A stretch of DNA of 64,000 nt from Mactra quadrangularis (GCA_025267735.1 CM046295.1:18880938-18944937); one strand, 5' to 3'; shown: positions 10,156-22,431, counted from the first letter of the stretch. Made by a program: numbers and translations. Notes: generated by a model not told the origin, from the sequence alone.

Positions 10156-10885
10156 TATATGAAATTGAAAACTAATAACATGTACACTGGAAAAGTACCG
10201 ATCTTTATTGAGGAGATATTCTAACCAATCGGTGAGTGACTTTTTTGAGGTTTTAAGTTAATTTGCATATTCAATTTCTGTTTGCATCCTTATTCGTTTT
10301 TAATTTGGTTTAATCTTTTGGATGCAATAAAACAGCTTGATATTTCTCATACATGTACTTTATTTCATTCGCAATTAATTAAAAACTGACTGAGTACTAG
10401 GGAATTAAGAAGCAGACTCGAAAGTGATAAATCTAAGTTGTGGGAACTTGGTTCACAAACGAGCTAAAATAAGTTAGTAAAAAACTAATTAAAAAAACTG
10501 ATAAGTATAACTTATTCTTACAAAATAAGATATTTTTCATTTATAACATAATGTCCATCATTTTCTATAGTTTTGATACGATGGCTTTTAGGTGAATGTT
10601 TTTTTAGTTTTAGAGTTTTTATTTTCTTCTTACGGACAATGCACCTGACCTGCAGAAAGACTGTCACCCTGGGACAACCACCTACAGTTTACGAAAGAAG
10701 ACGGTGTCTGGTTGCCCGGGACAACCACCTTTTAGTTCGGGCAAACAACAATTTATCTTGGGCAACCAAAAAGTCTGCAAATGAGATTTAGTGCTTAAGC
10801 TTAAAATGAACGGACAACAACTTTCATATCCTATATTCGTAGTCTGCTTGACACTATCAATGAGAGATCAGTTATATTCCATCCA
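10156..10885. other. Conserved spacer
   Basis: This spacer is shared with units 2 and 4. A 72-codon ORF (10573-10791) has a relative at 28415, but homopolymer length changes shift the frame between them, so it is probably not coding. The segment has repeated inverted GGTTGCC/GGCAACC motifs near 10710-10770. Confidence 0.5.
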
Positions 10886-11190
10886 GTTTTTTGTTGGGTT
10901 TAATGCCATAGCAACACATTGTATAGGTTATATAACGACATTCAGCCCACCTACTTACTGTTCCTGGAAAGGCTAAATATCTGAATATAGCTGTTAACAA
11001 ATCACTAAGCGCATACTTTCGTCAGTGACTGACAACTGCCCTACATGATTAAGAAGCATTGGTTGGAGGAAGAATGGCCGTAGAAATAATTTCATGACCA
11101 AGCTCCACGAAAATATACCCCGTCCAGGAATCGAACCAACGACTCCTTGATCAGTAGACTTGCGTGCTACCAACTGAGCTAGCCGAGCGG
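10886..11190 (-). mobile_element. tRNA-derived SINE (type A), full length
   Basis: The head on the minus strand reads GGCTAGCTCAGTTGGTAGCA, with box B GGTTCGATTCC. The 3' tail is at 10886-10925. The same copy is at 28727-29028 and 56097-56398. Confidence 0.85.
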
Positions 11191-11324
11191 ACTATACATT
11201 CCATACAGTTTATGTTTACATTACAGAAGCGAGTACCATGGAACAATTATTATGATGAATATGCTTAGCTTTCACATTGATGTAGCAGAGGTATAACACG
11301 GCACGTGTACTCCCTTACCTTCAA

Positions 11325-11480
11325 GCTAGTTTTATTGACGACGTGGTAGAGTGTCCGCTGACGACAAGCCCTATAGAGAGGTCGTGGTTTCGAATCTCAG
11401 TTCGGCCCATGGAATTTTATGGGGTTACGTTTGGCCACCAACGTAAATTACCTACTTATTTGTGTGATTGCACCCTTAGA
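11325..11480 (+). mobile_element. Third tRNA-derived SINE type (type C)
   Basis: A tRNA-like head carries GACGTGGTAGAGTGTCCGCT (box A) and GTGGTTTCGAATCTCAG (box B), followed by TTCGGCCCATGG. Relatives are at 29165-29320 and 56523-56680. The 3' limit is uncertain. Confidence 0.6.
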
Positions 11481-11960
11481 TAGTCCCACAGACAATCAAA
11501 CTGCAAGAATTCGAGGACGATTTTTTTTATTACTCACATCCGTTCTTCGTATTACTTTCCGGTAGTTTTTACGCTAATAATTCTGCTTTAGGGTCCGTCA
11601 GTAAGTCATTGTCATACCAGCATTTGCTGAACGAAGCGTTTTTTACTTGACAATGAGATGTCAACAAAATGCAGACAAAGTATTTTTAGTTGAGGCAAAC
11701 GTGGTAAATTTTGTACACAAAATATCATTTAAAACGTTCGACGTAAATTCAAGGTACTCTAAAAATACAAATTGATAAAGTTTTGAGAAATATTGTTTTT
11801 TCCCATTTAAATATTTCTGTGTGTATTTTTCAATAAATCAATCATTTTTATTACCATATGGGCATAAGAATGGACTTATTATGTGGACCCACTTTTTACG
11901 TTAATCTAATTAGCATTTCTGAGGGAAGCAACTCAAAATATAATATTTAGTAGCGTCTGA
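11481..11960. other. Spacer before the first exon of gene 2
   Basis: This is shared with units 2/3 (29321-30100) and 4/5 (56681-57130), and its last part with the end of unit 3 (36736-36935). AT-rich, no gene seen. Confidence 0.5.
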
Positions 11961-12068
11961 CCTATGCCTTTCCGCTAATAGTGGTGTGTAACCAAGGGAG
12001 TGTCGACGATCCACCATATTGTCAAGACTGTGTTCATAGTGCTCAAAAACATATTGGAAAAGTTAAAG
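11961..12068 (+). promoter_or_regulatory. Putative promoter and noncoding first exon of gene 2
   Basis: This aligns with 263-363. The YY1-like motif reads CCACCATATTG here, one base off the other copies. The donor is AAAG|GTATGT (GT at 12069-12070), the strongest of the set. Confidence 0.45.
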
Positions 12069-12649
12069 GTATGTTACAACTATTTATTTCATTTAATCTT
12101 TGTTTTAGCTTTGTAATAGATTGAATTATGTTTTTAACAAGCACGTTTTAGCTTTACGTTTATCCAAAATTGAACAAAAATTGATATCGACGATAAATAT
12201 ATGAGTACTTTCGGTTTCGTTGTTTTACAAAATTTATCTTTGCAAATACAAAATTCTGTTTTATCGATGATAAACTTACTCAAATATATTTTGTTAGCTT
12301 ATTATTTAATTGATGAAGTTTTAGGAAACGCTATATAAATGTTCGATTTTCCGAGAATTGGTAGTAGCTATTTTTAGAATCATTAGACCATTTTCCGAAA
12401 ATACCATATTCTTACTCAATATATTCGTACTTGAAATTTCGCCCCTTGAACAAATTATGTAACGTGGCTATCTTTAATTTTGTGTGCTTTCGCATTATTT
12501 ATAAAGCAGTGGCTAGAGTTACAGTAACTCTAGGTTCCGTGTTTACGGTCACGGGGGGGGGGACGTATCTGTAGACAACCCTGACAGGCAAGACTACAAT
12601 TACGGGATGATATGGATGTTTCAATTTTTAAATTAAAATTTAAAGAATC

Positions 12650-12892
12650 ATGTTTACATTCGTTATTATTCAACAGAAAGTCATCGGAAAACTTGTTTAT
12701 ATTCATTATACCTCAAATAAACAATTATTTACCGACGGCGACGTGACCTATCTTATCAATTGTTATTACACGCGCCATATTACAAATAAACTAACCGGAT
12801 GTTTAAAATATGGCGATATGACGTTGTCGTCTTCAAAGTGTCACATACAATATAATTATAAAGTTTACTTGAGTGATAGAGTTGGATTATAA
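12650..12892 (+). CDS. Conserved small ORF inside the intron, unit 2 copy
   Basis: This 80-codon ORF has the same start and core as 943-1164 and the longer C-terminus ending LSDRVGL, which is also found at 43066. Differences from the other copies include in-frame indels. It has no recognisable domain. Low confidence that it is translated. Confidence 0.25.
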   Translation: MFTFVIIQQKVIGKLVYIHYTSNKQLFTDGDVTYLINCYYTRHITNKLTGCLKYGDMTLSSSKCHIQYNYKVYLSDRVGL

Positions 12893-13974
12893 TTTGGACT
12901 AAATTTGTATAATTTTGGACGGTATTTAAAGCAAAGGTTGATAGGAAATAGACATTTTAGAGTAATTTTAATTGTGAATAATTTGCAGGTGTCTAGTAAG
13001 AAAGTCGGCGGTTTTCGATCGTTAAATTGACTCAATTTCGTCAACAAAAAGGGCAATTTAGCTTGATAAAAAGTGCTTAGTACTTAGGGGGAATCGTTCA
13101 ATGAATTGTTAGAAAGTCAATGTTTTTGTGAAAAAAATCCAGTTTGTCGTTCCACACCAAATCCTTTAAATTCTAACGAGAATATTAACAATCAGGTAAT
13201 AGAAACTACCCATTTATAACCAAAAGTTAGTTCTGGCTACCAAAACTTTATAAGCCGAAGACATTTTGCTTTTGATTCTGTCAAAAATAATGGTCGATTT
13301 TGCATTCGAATATCGCCGTTTTTCATGCAAGACTATAAAGATTTTTTACAGTAAAAATACTAAAGAATTCGTGTATTAATGTAACAGGGTGATTATTTTA
13401 TATTACATTAAATTTCCTAGTTTAAGGGAGATGACTCAAAAACCTTAATTTATTGATTGTATACTGGTTATTTCCCTTTATACTTATGTATTAAATATGT
13501 TTTTATAAAGCCTGATTAAATTATATGCGGCGGGAAAATATCATGCTTTTTTAGTGATTTCAATCATAATTACATTATAATAAACTGGTTTAGACCTATT
13601 TTCAGTCAATGGCCACTCCTTTTTATAAAATGGTATTTTTGAATATCACATATCTTAATAAAATATAGGTTATTTTGAGAATCTTGAGATGTATTTATTA
13701 ACTTTCGATATTTTACTTCAACAGAAATGTAGTAACTTAATTGAGTCATATTGTCTAATTTAAAGTCTATTTAATATAAAGTAGTAACAAATGCTGTTTA
13801 ATGTTGCATGAATTAATATTTCACTGAACCTATACTATATATGTCACCTTTTATTTTGCAGATATTATGATTAATAGAAACACAGATTGAAAGATGACTT
13901 GATGAGATAGTTAAATTGTAATAAACGTCCTATCCATAATCGGTAGGTTTTTTGTAATTATTATTATGTAATGC

Positions 13975-14110
13975 CGCAGTCAGCGGGTGGGTGGGCGGAC
14001 AGGCATCAACTTTTGGTTTCTGCTCAATAACTTTAGTTTGCTTTGACCTATTGACACCAAACTTGGTGTATGGGTAGCTTACATCAATACGGTACATGTA
14101 TTATAACTAA
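13975..14110. repeat. Single copy of the segment duplicated in unit 1
   Basis: This carries GCGGGTGGGTGGGCGGACAG and ACACCAAACTTGGTGTAT once, compared with the tandem pair at 2665-2935. Confidence 0.55.
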
Positions 14111-14365
14111 GAATTACTAGTTGGGTGTGTTTCTGCCACTACACAAACATGTATGGATCAGTAATTTGCATATGGGGAAATATTGGACTGAAATTACTGA
14201 CCCTTACATATCTGCGTAATGACAGTAACTCTATTTTAAAATGCCGATTTTTGATCTAACAAAAACGAGGCAATTTCTACTTTTTCTAAAATGAAGTTAA
14301 CACTTCAAAAGGGGAAAAAAGATGTACAAGAATTTTTTCTTAAAAGCTTGAGTCTTTGACGCATG

Positions 14366-17300
14366 CAGCCGTTTCGCGTTAAGTTAAGCAATTGCAAAAA
14401 TATCATGTCACATAGTATTTTTACTAAGAATATAGCATGGTTTATTACCAAATTTGTCCTTTACCTAGGAGACATATGTCTTTACCGAAAACATATACAT
14501 TTATAAACATAACCATTACTAGATGATAATTTTACTCAGCGGGAATGTTGCTTATTCATCAAAATACCTTGTCCCACTGTTTGGGTCAATTGATATTCAG
14601 ATTTATTGTCGCCCTATTCTGTTCACGGAATGAGAATTCTGACTTTCATCATAAAGCATACACATAGGCCAAACAACTGCAATAGTTTGAACTTCCACAA
14701 CTTACATCATAAAAATATTTACGCATTAACTTTGCTGTCCCACAAATTCACGTGAATTACGTTACCATTTTCCACAGGCTTGCTGGCATGATGTTTATTG
14801 CATTATATATATGTATTTATCTTCTGGGAACTACTCAATGTATGTAGCACACAATTGACAAATGAGATTGGTTGTTAATTAATTGTATAATCCACACATC
14901 TCCTCAGAACGGTATTCACTCAATAAAACCTAGGTTTAGTGAATTACGTTACTAGCTGTTTTCATACACACTAACATTACCTATATCCACTTACTAAATT
15001 CCATCTAAACTACCCTCTTATAAACTTAAGTAATAACCAAATGAATTAACATTGCCTTGATGCAATTAAATAAACAGCCCAATAAACAATCGATTCGTGA
15101 ATTACGTTATTGTGAATTACGTTACCGCAAATATCAGTTAGTCGCCGAAATTAGGACCCAGGGTCAATTATAACTGGTTAAATTTACAGCAACACCTAAG
15201 AACGTTGAGGTGTCAATATTTTGAAAGTTTTTGAAGAAGGAAATTGCATAAGTAAGAGACTTTTACGAATATTTTATGATGAATGTGAGTCATGTATGTT
15301 TCTTAAATAGTTTCATCATACAAGTGCATAATAGATAAATCAGTTTTGTATCAGTTGTTTTTTCTGGGGCATTATTTTAGTTACACAGTAACAATTATTT
15401 TGTATTGTTCATATGTCCATGCTAGACACACATTTTAAATGGTAACGTAATTCACAGAGCGGTAACGTAATTCACAATCCCTCTAATTTTGTTTGGCCAG
15501 TGGATAAAAGCAATGTTTAGATGCAAAGGGCATAGAAAGATTGAAGAAAGCCAAAATATGGCTAAAGCTACTTGAAAAGAGAAAATTAATTAAATTAAAA
15601 CTTTAAAACATTTGAAAACTAACAACCAATATAGGTCCAAATATATTTAGAATGAGACAAAAATGTATACGATTATGGACCCATACAATATATAAAAGCA
15701 AAAACCAAAGGAGGCGCATGACGATAAAAGGCAAAGTTGCAGATCGTTGTAACACTAATCTAAATGTAGCGATAATTGATTATAAGGCAGATGGATTATG
15801 CGATTTAATTAAAATGGTAGCAGTGCCCAATTCCTTTTATGTAGAGAAGGAGATATTCTGATATGGTAGTAAACATGACGTTCACAGAGAGAACGGGTAG
15901 CTGGAAAACTACATGTTCTGTGAAGAAGGCAGACAAGAAGATAGAGAATCTAGATGTAAAATTGTCCGTGCTACAGTTCAAATTTATCAACACTTGACGC
16001 AAGAGACAACCAGCGGTGCAAACTTTTGGGCAGACATACTGTGGGCTAAGATACTGTTATGTATATTCTATGTATAAGAACGTTGGTAATAATTACAATA
16101 ATAATTAAATGTAGGCAATAAAATATGTTATATCTAAATTGGTGACTATGTGGAGTGAGAAAACCATGCACTTGTCTTTACAATAAGAAGTTGCATCATC
16201 GTTACTTAACGCTGACGTCGGAATGCTTCAAGTTCAATATACTAGAAGTGTTGAAACATGTTACATGTAAACTCATTTTTCATGCATCAAATATATTTTT
16301 TAAAGCTTCAAATCAATCTTGGCAAGGAGTATTGAGTGATGTTCTTTTACGTTTAGTCCCATGAAACAGAAATAAATCATGTATAAACTGCAGGCTTCCA
16401 ATTATGCCTCGTATGTAAAATATGAAAATATTTCATATAACAGAAAATATGCCCCTCCATTTAAATCATTGTTAACAGTTTGGAAAATTGTGTTTGCAAA
16501 CTCGTTAACTAATAATAAATTATACATAATGACCAATAAGTTAGTTTTCATCATTGGCAGAACAAGGATTTCTCTATTGTTAAATTAAGTTAGAGTGTCA
16601 GCAATATAGAACATTTTTAAACATGAAAGAAGTTTTGTACAAATATATTGTGAATTACGTTCCCGTTCTTTTCTTAAATTAGCGACATTATGGTTCTCCA
16701 TGATATGTCCTTTTACAGCTTTATCAAGTATTTACTACAATGTACGTATTCAGTGTTGTAGACATTTATTTGTTATCACAGCTTGCGTATTAATCATTTT
16801 GCAATGTATTTTAAATGGCATTTTGAAATTTTATAAAACTGCATATGTCGTACAAAGGTTTCAATTATATAAAAGTCCGAAGTCATCCAATCTACTGCTT
16901 AAAATCTAAAAATTAGCACAAATGAACTATACACTAAAGAGATTTTTCCATTTTATATCTCTAGTTAACAGTACTTACTTTTATAGATTCACGCCATATA
17001 AAATAAAATTTATGTGAATTACGTTACCATTAGTACATATAAATACACACTATTGTACTACACTATCCTTTCAATATTTTGACACCGTAGTTTGAATACT
17101 TTTAGGAAAGGGTATGACATTTTGTATCGATATTTCAATGTTAAAGTATGTCATGCTTATCATTATCTATACTTTTTGACAGGGAAAGGACTTTTTCTAA
17201 AAGAAAAAAGCCAATAAAATAGTCTATAATCTATTTGTTTCGTCCTTATTATGTTTGATATACATATTTGTTCTTGTTATGTGTTGGTTGTTTGATAGGT

Positions 17301-17597
17301 AGAAATGATCAATGAATTGAAAAAAAATCATCAACGGTGTCACACTGGTTTGTATTTTAATTTTAGACATTGTTAATAATTGATTCACTACAGTAACGTA
17401 ATTCACGGATAAGAATTACCAGGTAAAACTCATCACAAATATTTACTTATTAACGAACTTGTTATTAAAAAAACTTCTGATTTTAAGTCCGTGAAAGGTT
17501 GAAGTTTACATTTTTAAACAAACTTTTTGAGTGCTGCAACATAAATTTCATGTGACATATTTTCTCAATAATTGCTTAACTTAACACGAAACGGCCG
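14366..17597. mobile_element. 3.2-kb DNA transposon with internal 15-bp repeats (unit 2 only)
   Basis: The terminal inverted repeats are C[A/G]GCCGTTTCG, then GTTAAGTTAAGCAATT. They are bounded by ATG on both sides (14363-14365 and 17598-17600), which fits a 3-bp target duplication. Unit 4 shows the empty site, GACGCATGACGCCCGG. Inside are nine copies of GTGAATTACGTTACC or its complement (14752, 14939, 15097, 15112, 15441-, 15461-, 16650, 17014, 17393-). The longest ORFs are about 70 codons and none resembles a transposase, so it is a non-autonomous or decayed element. The superfamily is not certain. Confidence 0.85.
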
Positions 17598-17825
17598 ATG
17601 ACGCCCGGCAAAATGAATCACTGCCGAAATTCATGAAAATATTTCTTCTTTTGATATTTTTTTTAATTAAATAAGTGGAAAATGATTTTGATGGGGATTT
17701 TTTTCCGGCGACAGACGCCGACTATCAGCGTCAATTTGTTAAGGAAAAAACCCCGGCCATTGTTCATTTATTTTCAAATTTACATGACTTGAATATTATA
17801 ACGACTGATATCTGTCTTTTCAGAA

Positions 17826-19574
17826 ATGGCTACATCAGGCAATCAACAGAAGAATTCAAGTATAAAAGGATCAGACTTCGTGTATGATCTTGTGTGTAAA
17901 CCTTGCCATCTTGATGATATAGCAAAGCCTGCATTTGGATATTGTACTGATTGCGATGAACACCTTTGTTCAATGTGCTATGTTAACCACAAGAAGTCAA
18001 GGCCAAGTAGACAACATAAACTATTGGATTCCAGTTCTATGCCTCAAACACAAACACTGGATGACACAGACACAGCAGTATCTGATAGTCTTACTACACC
18101 GTGTGAGAAACATAGCCAGAAGTGCATTGAATATTACTGCAATGATCACAAGGTAACACTTTGCAGCGTTTGTGTCACTTTGAATCATACCAAGCCTTGT
18201 AAAGTTGATTATATCCCTGATATCTCCAAAACAGTCCTAAATAGCGATAACTTACGAGAGATAATTGCTAGAGCACAGTCTATTGAGGTCAAGTGTGACT
18301 CCATGAAGAATAGAATATCACAGGATACACAACAAACCATAGCTTCTTTAAAAAAATCACAGTCTGATTTGAAGAAATACAGAAATGACCTAAACAAGAA
18401 ACTTGATAACCAGGAAATGGAAATTTCTAAGAAGATAACTGATTTGACGGTAGAAAATAACAACAAAGTAAAGACCACAGGAACAAAATGCGATGTTATG
18501 AAAGCGGATACTCAGCTGCAAAAGGATACACTGAATCAAATGAATAAATCCAAACAGCCAAATCAACTATTTATAGAAATACAACAAACCAGAAAAATCC
18601 TAGACGAATATGAGGACAGTCTACAGTCTATTGAAAGCCAACATCACCTTGATGAGTATCAGTTTATACCAAATACAGCTATACTTGAAGCGGAAAACGT
18701 ACTTGGGACGATATCATCACAGCAACAAGTCATGTCACCATCTACCCATTCCAATATACCACCACAAAGACATCAGTATACAAATATCCAACCAACAAAC
18801 AAGGATGAAATATTGGTGAAAACAAGTGGAGACCAGAAAAAGTGTTTGATCACAGGTATAACTGAAAAAGTTCCTGATATTTTGGTATTAGCTGATTGTA
18901 ACAACAAGTCAATCAAACTTGTTGATGTACGAAGTAAATCGGTTACATCAACACTCAGACTAGAATTTCCACCCTGGGATATAACAACAATATCTACAAC
19001 AGAAGTTGCTGTCACCGTACCTGCTGGACAATATATACAGTTTGTTACAGTATCTAACAACCTGGAGAAATCTCGTAGGATAAATACCAATGGTCAATGT
19101 TATAGTATATGTTATCATCAAGATAAACTTATTGTTACATACTGTTACCCTAGTAAACTTGAAATACTTGATATGAAAGGTACAGTGATCAAATCAATAA
19201 CCACAGATACAACAGGTGAAAATATATTCTCTGTACCATACTATGTACAAGCTACCAACAAAAACATTTATATCTCTGATTTTCGTAACAACAACATATT
19301 TATGGTAGATTATGACGGTATTGTTATATCTAGATATGAAGTGAAGGATCCTTATGGACTGGCTGTGTTAAAGGATAGCAGTATTTTAACATGTTCCAGT
19401 GGTGGAAATAAACTATATCAACTAACAGAAGATATAAAGAAGTGTACTGTTATGTTACAAGATGTAGAATGTCCTCTAGCTATATGTGTAAATCATCAAA
19501 ATAGTAAAGTATATATTAGTAGGTTTAGTTGTAACAGCAAGACAGACAACAATGTTCTTGTATGGAACATATAA
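17826..19574 (+). CDS. B-box/coiled-coil/NHL-like propeller protein, array copy 2 (RING-less TRIM-like)
   Basis: This is a complete 582-aa paralogue of copy 1 with the same layout: B-boxes at 24-64 and 93-125, coiled coil to about 290, propeller after 330. The start follows the acceptor CTTTTCAG|AA. In the first B-box H63 is Q, so H64 must supply the last ligand. In the second, residue 124 is P, leaving C125 as the probable eighth ligand. N-terminal variants (SRPSRQ, RAQSIEVKC, NQEMEISKK) group it with copy 3, while the C-terminal DPYGLA and IFMVDY motifs group it with copy 4. Propeller loops differ from all other copies, for example NGQCYS and YCYPSK. Ubiquitin transfer is unlikely without a RING; recognition or scaffold use is inferred. 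Confidence 0.93.
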   Translation: MATSGNQQKNSSIKGSDFVYDLVCKPCHLDDIAKPAFGYCTDCDEHLCSMCYVNHKKSRPSRQHKLLDSSSMPQTQTLDDTDTAVSDSLTTPCEKHSQKCIEYYCNDHKVTLCSVCVTLNHTKPCKVDYIPDISKTVLNSDNLREIIARAQSIEVKCDSMKNRISQDTQQTIASLKKSQSDLKKYRNDLNKKLDNQEMEISKKITDLTVENNNKVKTTGTKCDVMKADTQLQKDTLNQMNKSKQPNQLFIEIQQTRKILDEYEDSLQSIESQHHLDEYQFIPNTAILEAENVLGTISSQQQVMSPSTHSNIPPQRHQYTNIQPTNKDEILVKTSGDQKKCLITGITEKVPDILVLADCNNKSIKLVDVRSKSVTSTLRLEFPPWDITTISTTEVAVTVPAGQYIQFVTVSNNLEKSRRINTNGQCYSICYHQDKLIVTYCYPSKLEILDMKGTVIKSITTDTTGENIFSVPYYVQATNKNIYISDFRNNNIFMVDYDGIVISRYEVKDPYGLAVLKDSSILTCSSGGNKLYQLTEDIKKCTVMLQDVECPLAICVNHQNSKVYISRFSCNSKTDNNVLVWNI

Positions 19575-20180
19575 ATATTCTCATCAATTCGTACTTTACA
19601 TTACATATCATCAGTTTGACATCACACTTCTTGTATGGAATATATGACTTTATATGTACATTGACATTTATTATGATCAGACTTATCTTAACAGTTTTAA
19701 TCAAAGTGCTGAATGTACACTAAAGTCAAGAGACAAAACTATTGTCAGTTTACTATCAATATATATTTGTTAGACGTACGTATCATAATAGGATGTTGAA
19801 GTTTTTTAGTATAGAACAAGGGCAAGTGTTTTTATGGAATATCTAAATATACATGAACATTGACTTTAATTATGATTAAAACTTAGTACTTTTAAATCAA
19901 AGTACTGAACATACTGAAACGTCAAGAAACATTATTGCTGACACATGGTGATATATATTTGTGACATACAGTGCCATCCATAAATACATTTACACTTACA
20001 AAGAAATAGTTTTTCACTTTTGCAATTAAAATTTAGTTTAGAAATATTAACACATTAGGATGGTCATAATATATAGTAATATTTGAAAGGGGAGTAATGC
20101 TTCTTCATACAGCTGTAATCGTTTTACATGTACATGTATGATCTAGACATATGTTTTTGATATTGTTGGTAAATTTTTTA
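19575..20180 (+). other. 3' flank/3'UTR of gene 2
   Basis: This is nearly identical to the flank of gene 4 after the first 70 bases. A single 25-bp minisatellite monomer is at 19950-19979, against about 16 and 6 in units 1 and 3. Confidence 0.5.
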
Positions 20181-20524
20181 ATCAAAGCGCTGAAAGCACT
20201 GGAGCAAGACTATACTGATTGTTAAGTTGGAATAAGACGATACAGTCATCACACGATACGATGCGTATCGATACGAAAAGAGACGATGTGGTTATTTACG
20301 ATAGGTTACAGGTAGTTATTGTAAAAATATTGTAGAAAAACATTCACAATATTTACATTCTTTAATTTATGATCGCCTTGAAGATAAACTCAACGGAGGA
20401 AAGCTTCAAAAGTCGGTTCAAAACACATCACTTAGCAATAAGCCTTAAAATTCTCAAAATAATTTAATAATATGTTTACTTTTGTGATGTCCTAGTAAAA
20501 ACAATGCAGTTGACGTAACGTGTA

Positions 20525-20852
20525 TAGGGCTGTCACGATATACCGGTATATTACAATACACAGCTGTGGCAATACATACCGCGGTACGGTTTTAAAGTAC
20601 CGGTATTTGGCGATATTTTTCATTGGAGAATTTAACTGATAATGCGCGTCACAGTCCTAAATGACCGTATATACTTAAAGAGGCTAGATTCTGTCAGTAG
20701 CTGCATGTAAGATTTGCAATGTTTCTGTTAAATACAGCGGAACACAACGAATTTAAAAAGCCCTCGATATATCGTGGTACGTATTGCGATATGGTGCTAG
20801 CGTATTGCAATATATATTTGCAATACGCTTCTAGCGTATCGTGACAGCCCTA
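20525..20852. mobile_element. hAT-like MITE, 328 bp
   Basis: The terminal inverted repeats TAGGGCTGTCACGATA and TATCGTGACAGCCCTA are perfect over 16 bases. The flanking 8 bases (AACGTGTA and GTTGTGTA) match at 5 of 8 positions, consistent with an old 8-bp target duplication. The same insertion lies at 48596-48923. It has no coding capacity. Confidence 0.8.
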
Positions 20853-21469
20853 GTTGTGTATATGTATGTGAAGAAAATGATTGTTTTAGAAGTCGTTCTC
20901 TTTAATAACTTCTGTTTTACATGTACATGTATGGGATGACAATTTCTTGGAATGTAATTATTTTATTAGTTTTTCAAATATCGTCAGTATGCAAGAAAAT
21001 TACTTTTTTAACTCAATTAACTAATAATATATAACACAGAATGAGTTGTCCATGGGCTGAGTTGTTCAAACGTTGGGTTGAGATTAGGGACGATATGCCA
21101 ATATATCGATGCGTATCGATACGTCGGGGTCACGATACATATCTAGGCCCAGCACGATATATTGCGATACGACACTGACATTCGTAATCAGGGAAGTCAC
21201 TGCATTGTCATTAGATTTTTAGTGTCCAACTTGTTTGTCGTCAAGTTATATAATCTGTGGCTGGTTTTAAACTGGGTATGGTACAGCTCAACTAGTGGAC
21301 ATCATATATCAGTTACCTTAAAAAACTATTCTATTGTACGATTATATTTATTGAACTGTCTGATTGCATAAATTAAAACGTTAATACTGGGTTAATTTTG
21401 GTAGTTCACGTAGAGCGTATTGTCAGCACATAACATTTGTGTATTTCATTTTATTTGAAATATGTATCG

Positions 21470-21545
21470 TAGTTTGTGTGGTCATGTGGTGAGACGGACG
21501 GTGAGCTTACAGATCTTTATATCGTGGGTTCGAATCCTGATAGAA
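21470..21545 (+). mobile_element. tRNA-like head of a SINE
   Basis: GTGGTGAGACGGACGGTGAG resembles box A and GTGGGTTCGAATCC resembles box B at tRNA-like spacing. The stems do not pair as in a functional tRNA. The twin is at 49541-49617. Confidence 0.45.
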
Positions 21546-22155
21546 ACACATTTTTATCTCTTTCTAATTTTGATCATAGACGGATTGCGTACAACACATT
21601 GCCCTGTGCATCATGAAACTTGTAGAAGCCTTTGTTATAAATTTGGTGGCATCTCATCAAGTGATGATGACAATAGCACAGCCGAAACAGTCAGTAAAAT
21701 TAAATTATTTTTTTATTGTTTTGAAGTGTTTTATTTCTTTTTCAAAAAATTACTGAGCAAAATAGAAGTAAAACAAAAAATTACAAAAATTACATAATTA
21801 GCTTCAGATCGCTCTCCTTTCAAAAATAAGAGGTTTAGTAAGTAGCATTGCATTTTCACTGTACAACCATTCGGTCAGATGAGAAAATGACAATACAATA
21901 AAATTAAAATAAATTTCTACATATAGAATGCGGAAATTAATATATACGGAGTGCGATAACAGTGTAATTATGCAATCGGACAGTTCAATGTAATCGTACA
22001 ATATCATTATTGTAATTTCTTCTATTAGCATTAAAATATCGACACTGCCTCAGGCAGTAAAACGTAAATTCTTCATTTTTGTTGTTCTTGTAGTTCATGA
22101 TTTGTGCATTTTTAGCCAATATTTGCTGACCATCACTTTACACAGAATCAACTAG

Positions 22156-22431
22156 ACCCAGATCTGTAGCGCAGTTGGTAGCGCGCCAGGATTTCGAATC
22201 AAGTGTCCCAAAAGAGTTAAGCTTTCGAATTCCACCAGGGAGGTTATTCACTTCCTTGAAAATTTGACAAAAATGTCAAATTTCTTTCATAAATAAGGTA
22301 TATGGAATAAGATGTATGTATAATTTTCCAGCCTTGTGGAAGGGTAGGTGAGTACTGATTTAAGACAAATGTCAAGGAAAGCTAGGTTAGGTGCGCTGGA
22401 CGCAGTTATATTACCTAGAATTGTGTTTACA
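22156..22431 (+). mobile_element. tRNA-derived SINE (type B), uninterrupted
   Basis: The head TGTAGCGCAGTTGGTAGCGC is intact here, without the nested SINE of units 1 and 3. It represents the empty site for that insertion. Confidence 0.8.

Larger units (their letters stand above)
12069..17823 (+). other. Putative 5'UTR intron of gene 2
   Basis: This is about 5.75 kb, the longest of the four because of the 3.2-kb element at 14366. The acceptor AG is at 17822-17823. Relative to unit 1 it lacks about 600 bases after 13256. It includes the small ORF at 12650 and the palindrome at 12513-12533. Confidence 0.5.
20181..22155. other. Block specific to units 2 and 4
   Basis: This replaces the MITE relic found here in units 1 and 3 and is almost identical to 48251-50225. 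It holds the hAT-like MITE (20525-20852), several GATACGATGCGTATCGATAC-type motifs (near 20255 and 21105), GGGTTGAG/GAGTTGTTC motifs (21045-21075) and a tRNA-like head at 21470. No gene is seen; the ORFs at 21162 and 21462 cover these repeats. Confidence 0.6.

Noticed and set aside
15652..16909. Four ORFs of 69 codons inside the 3.2-kb element as a possible transposase
   Set aside because: They are in different frames, AT-driven in composition, and none shows a DDE-like or DNA-binding motif I can recognise.
17675..17887. 70-codon ORF overlapping the start of gene 2 in another frame
   Set aside because: It crosses the splice acceptor and is not open in the other units.
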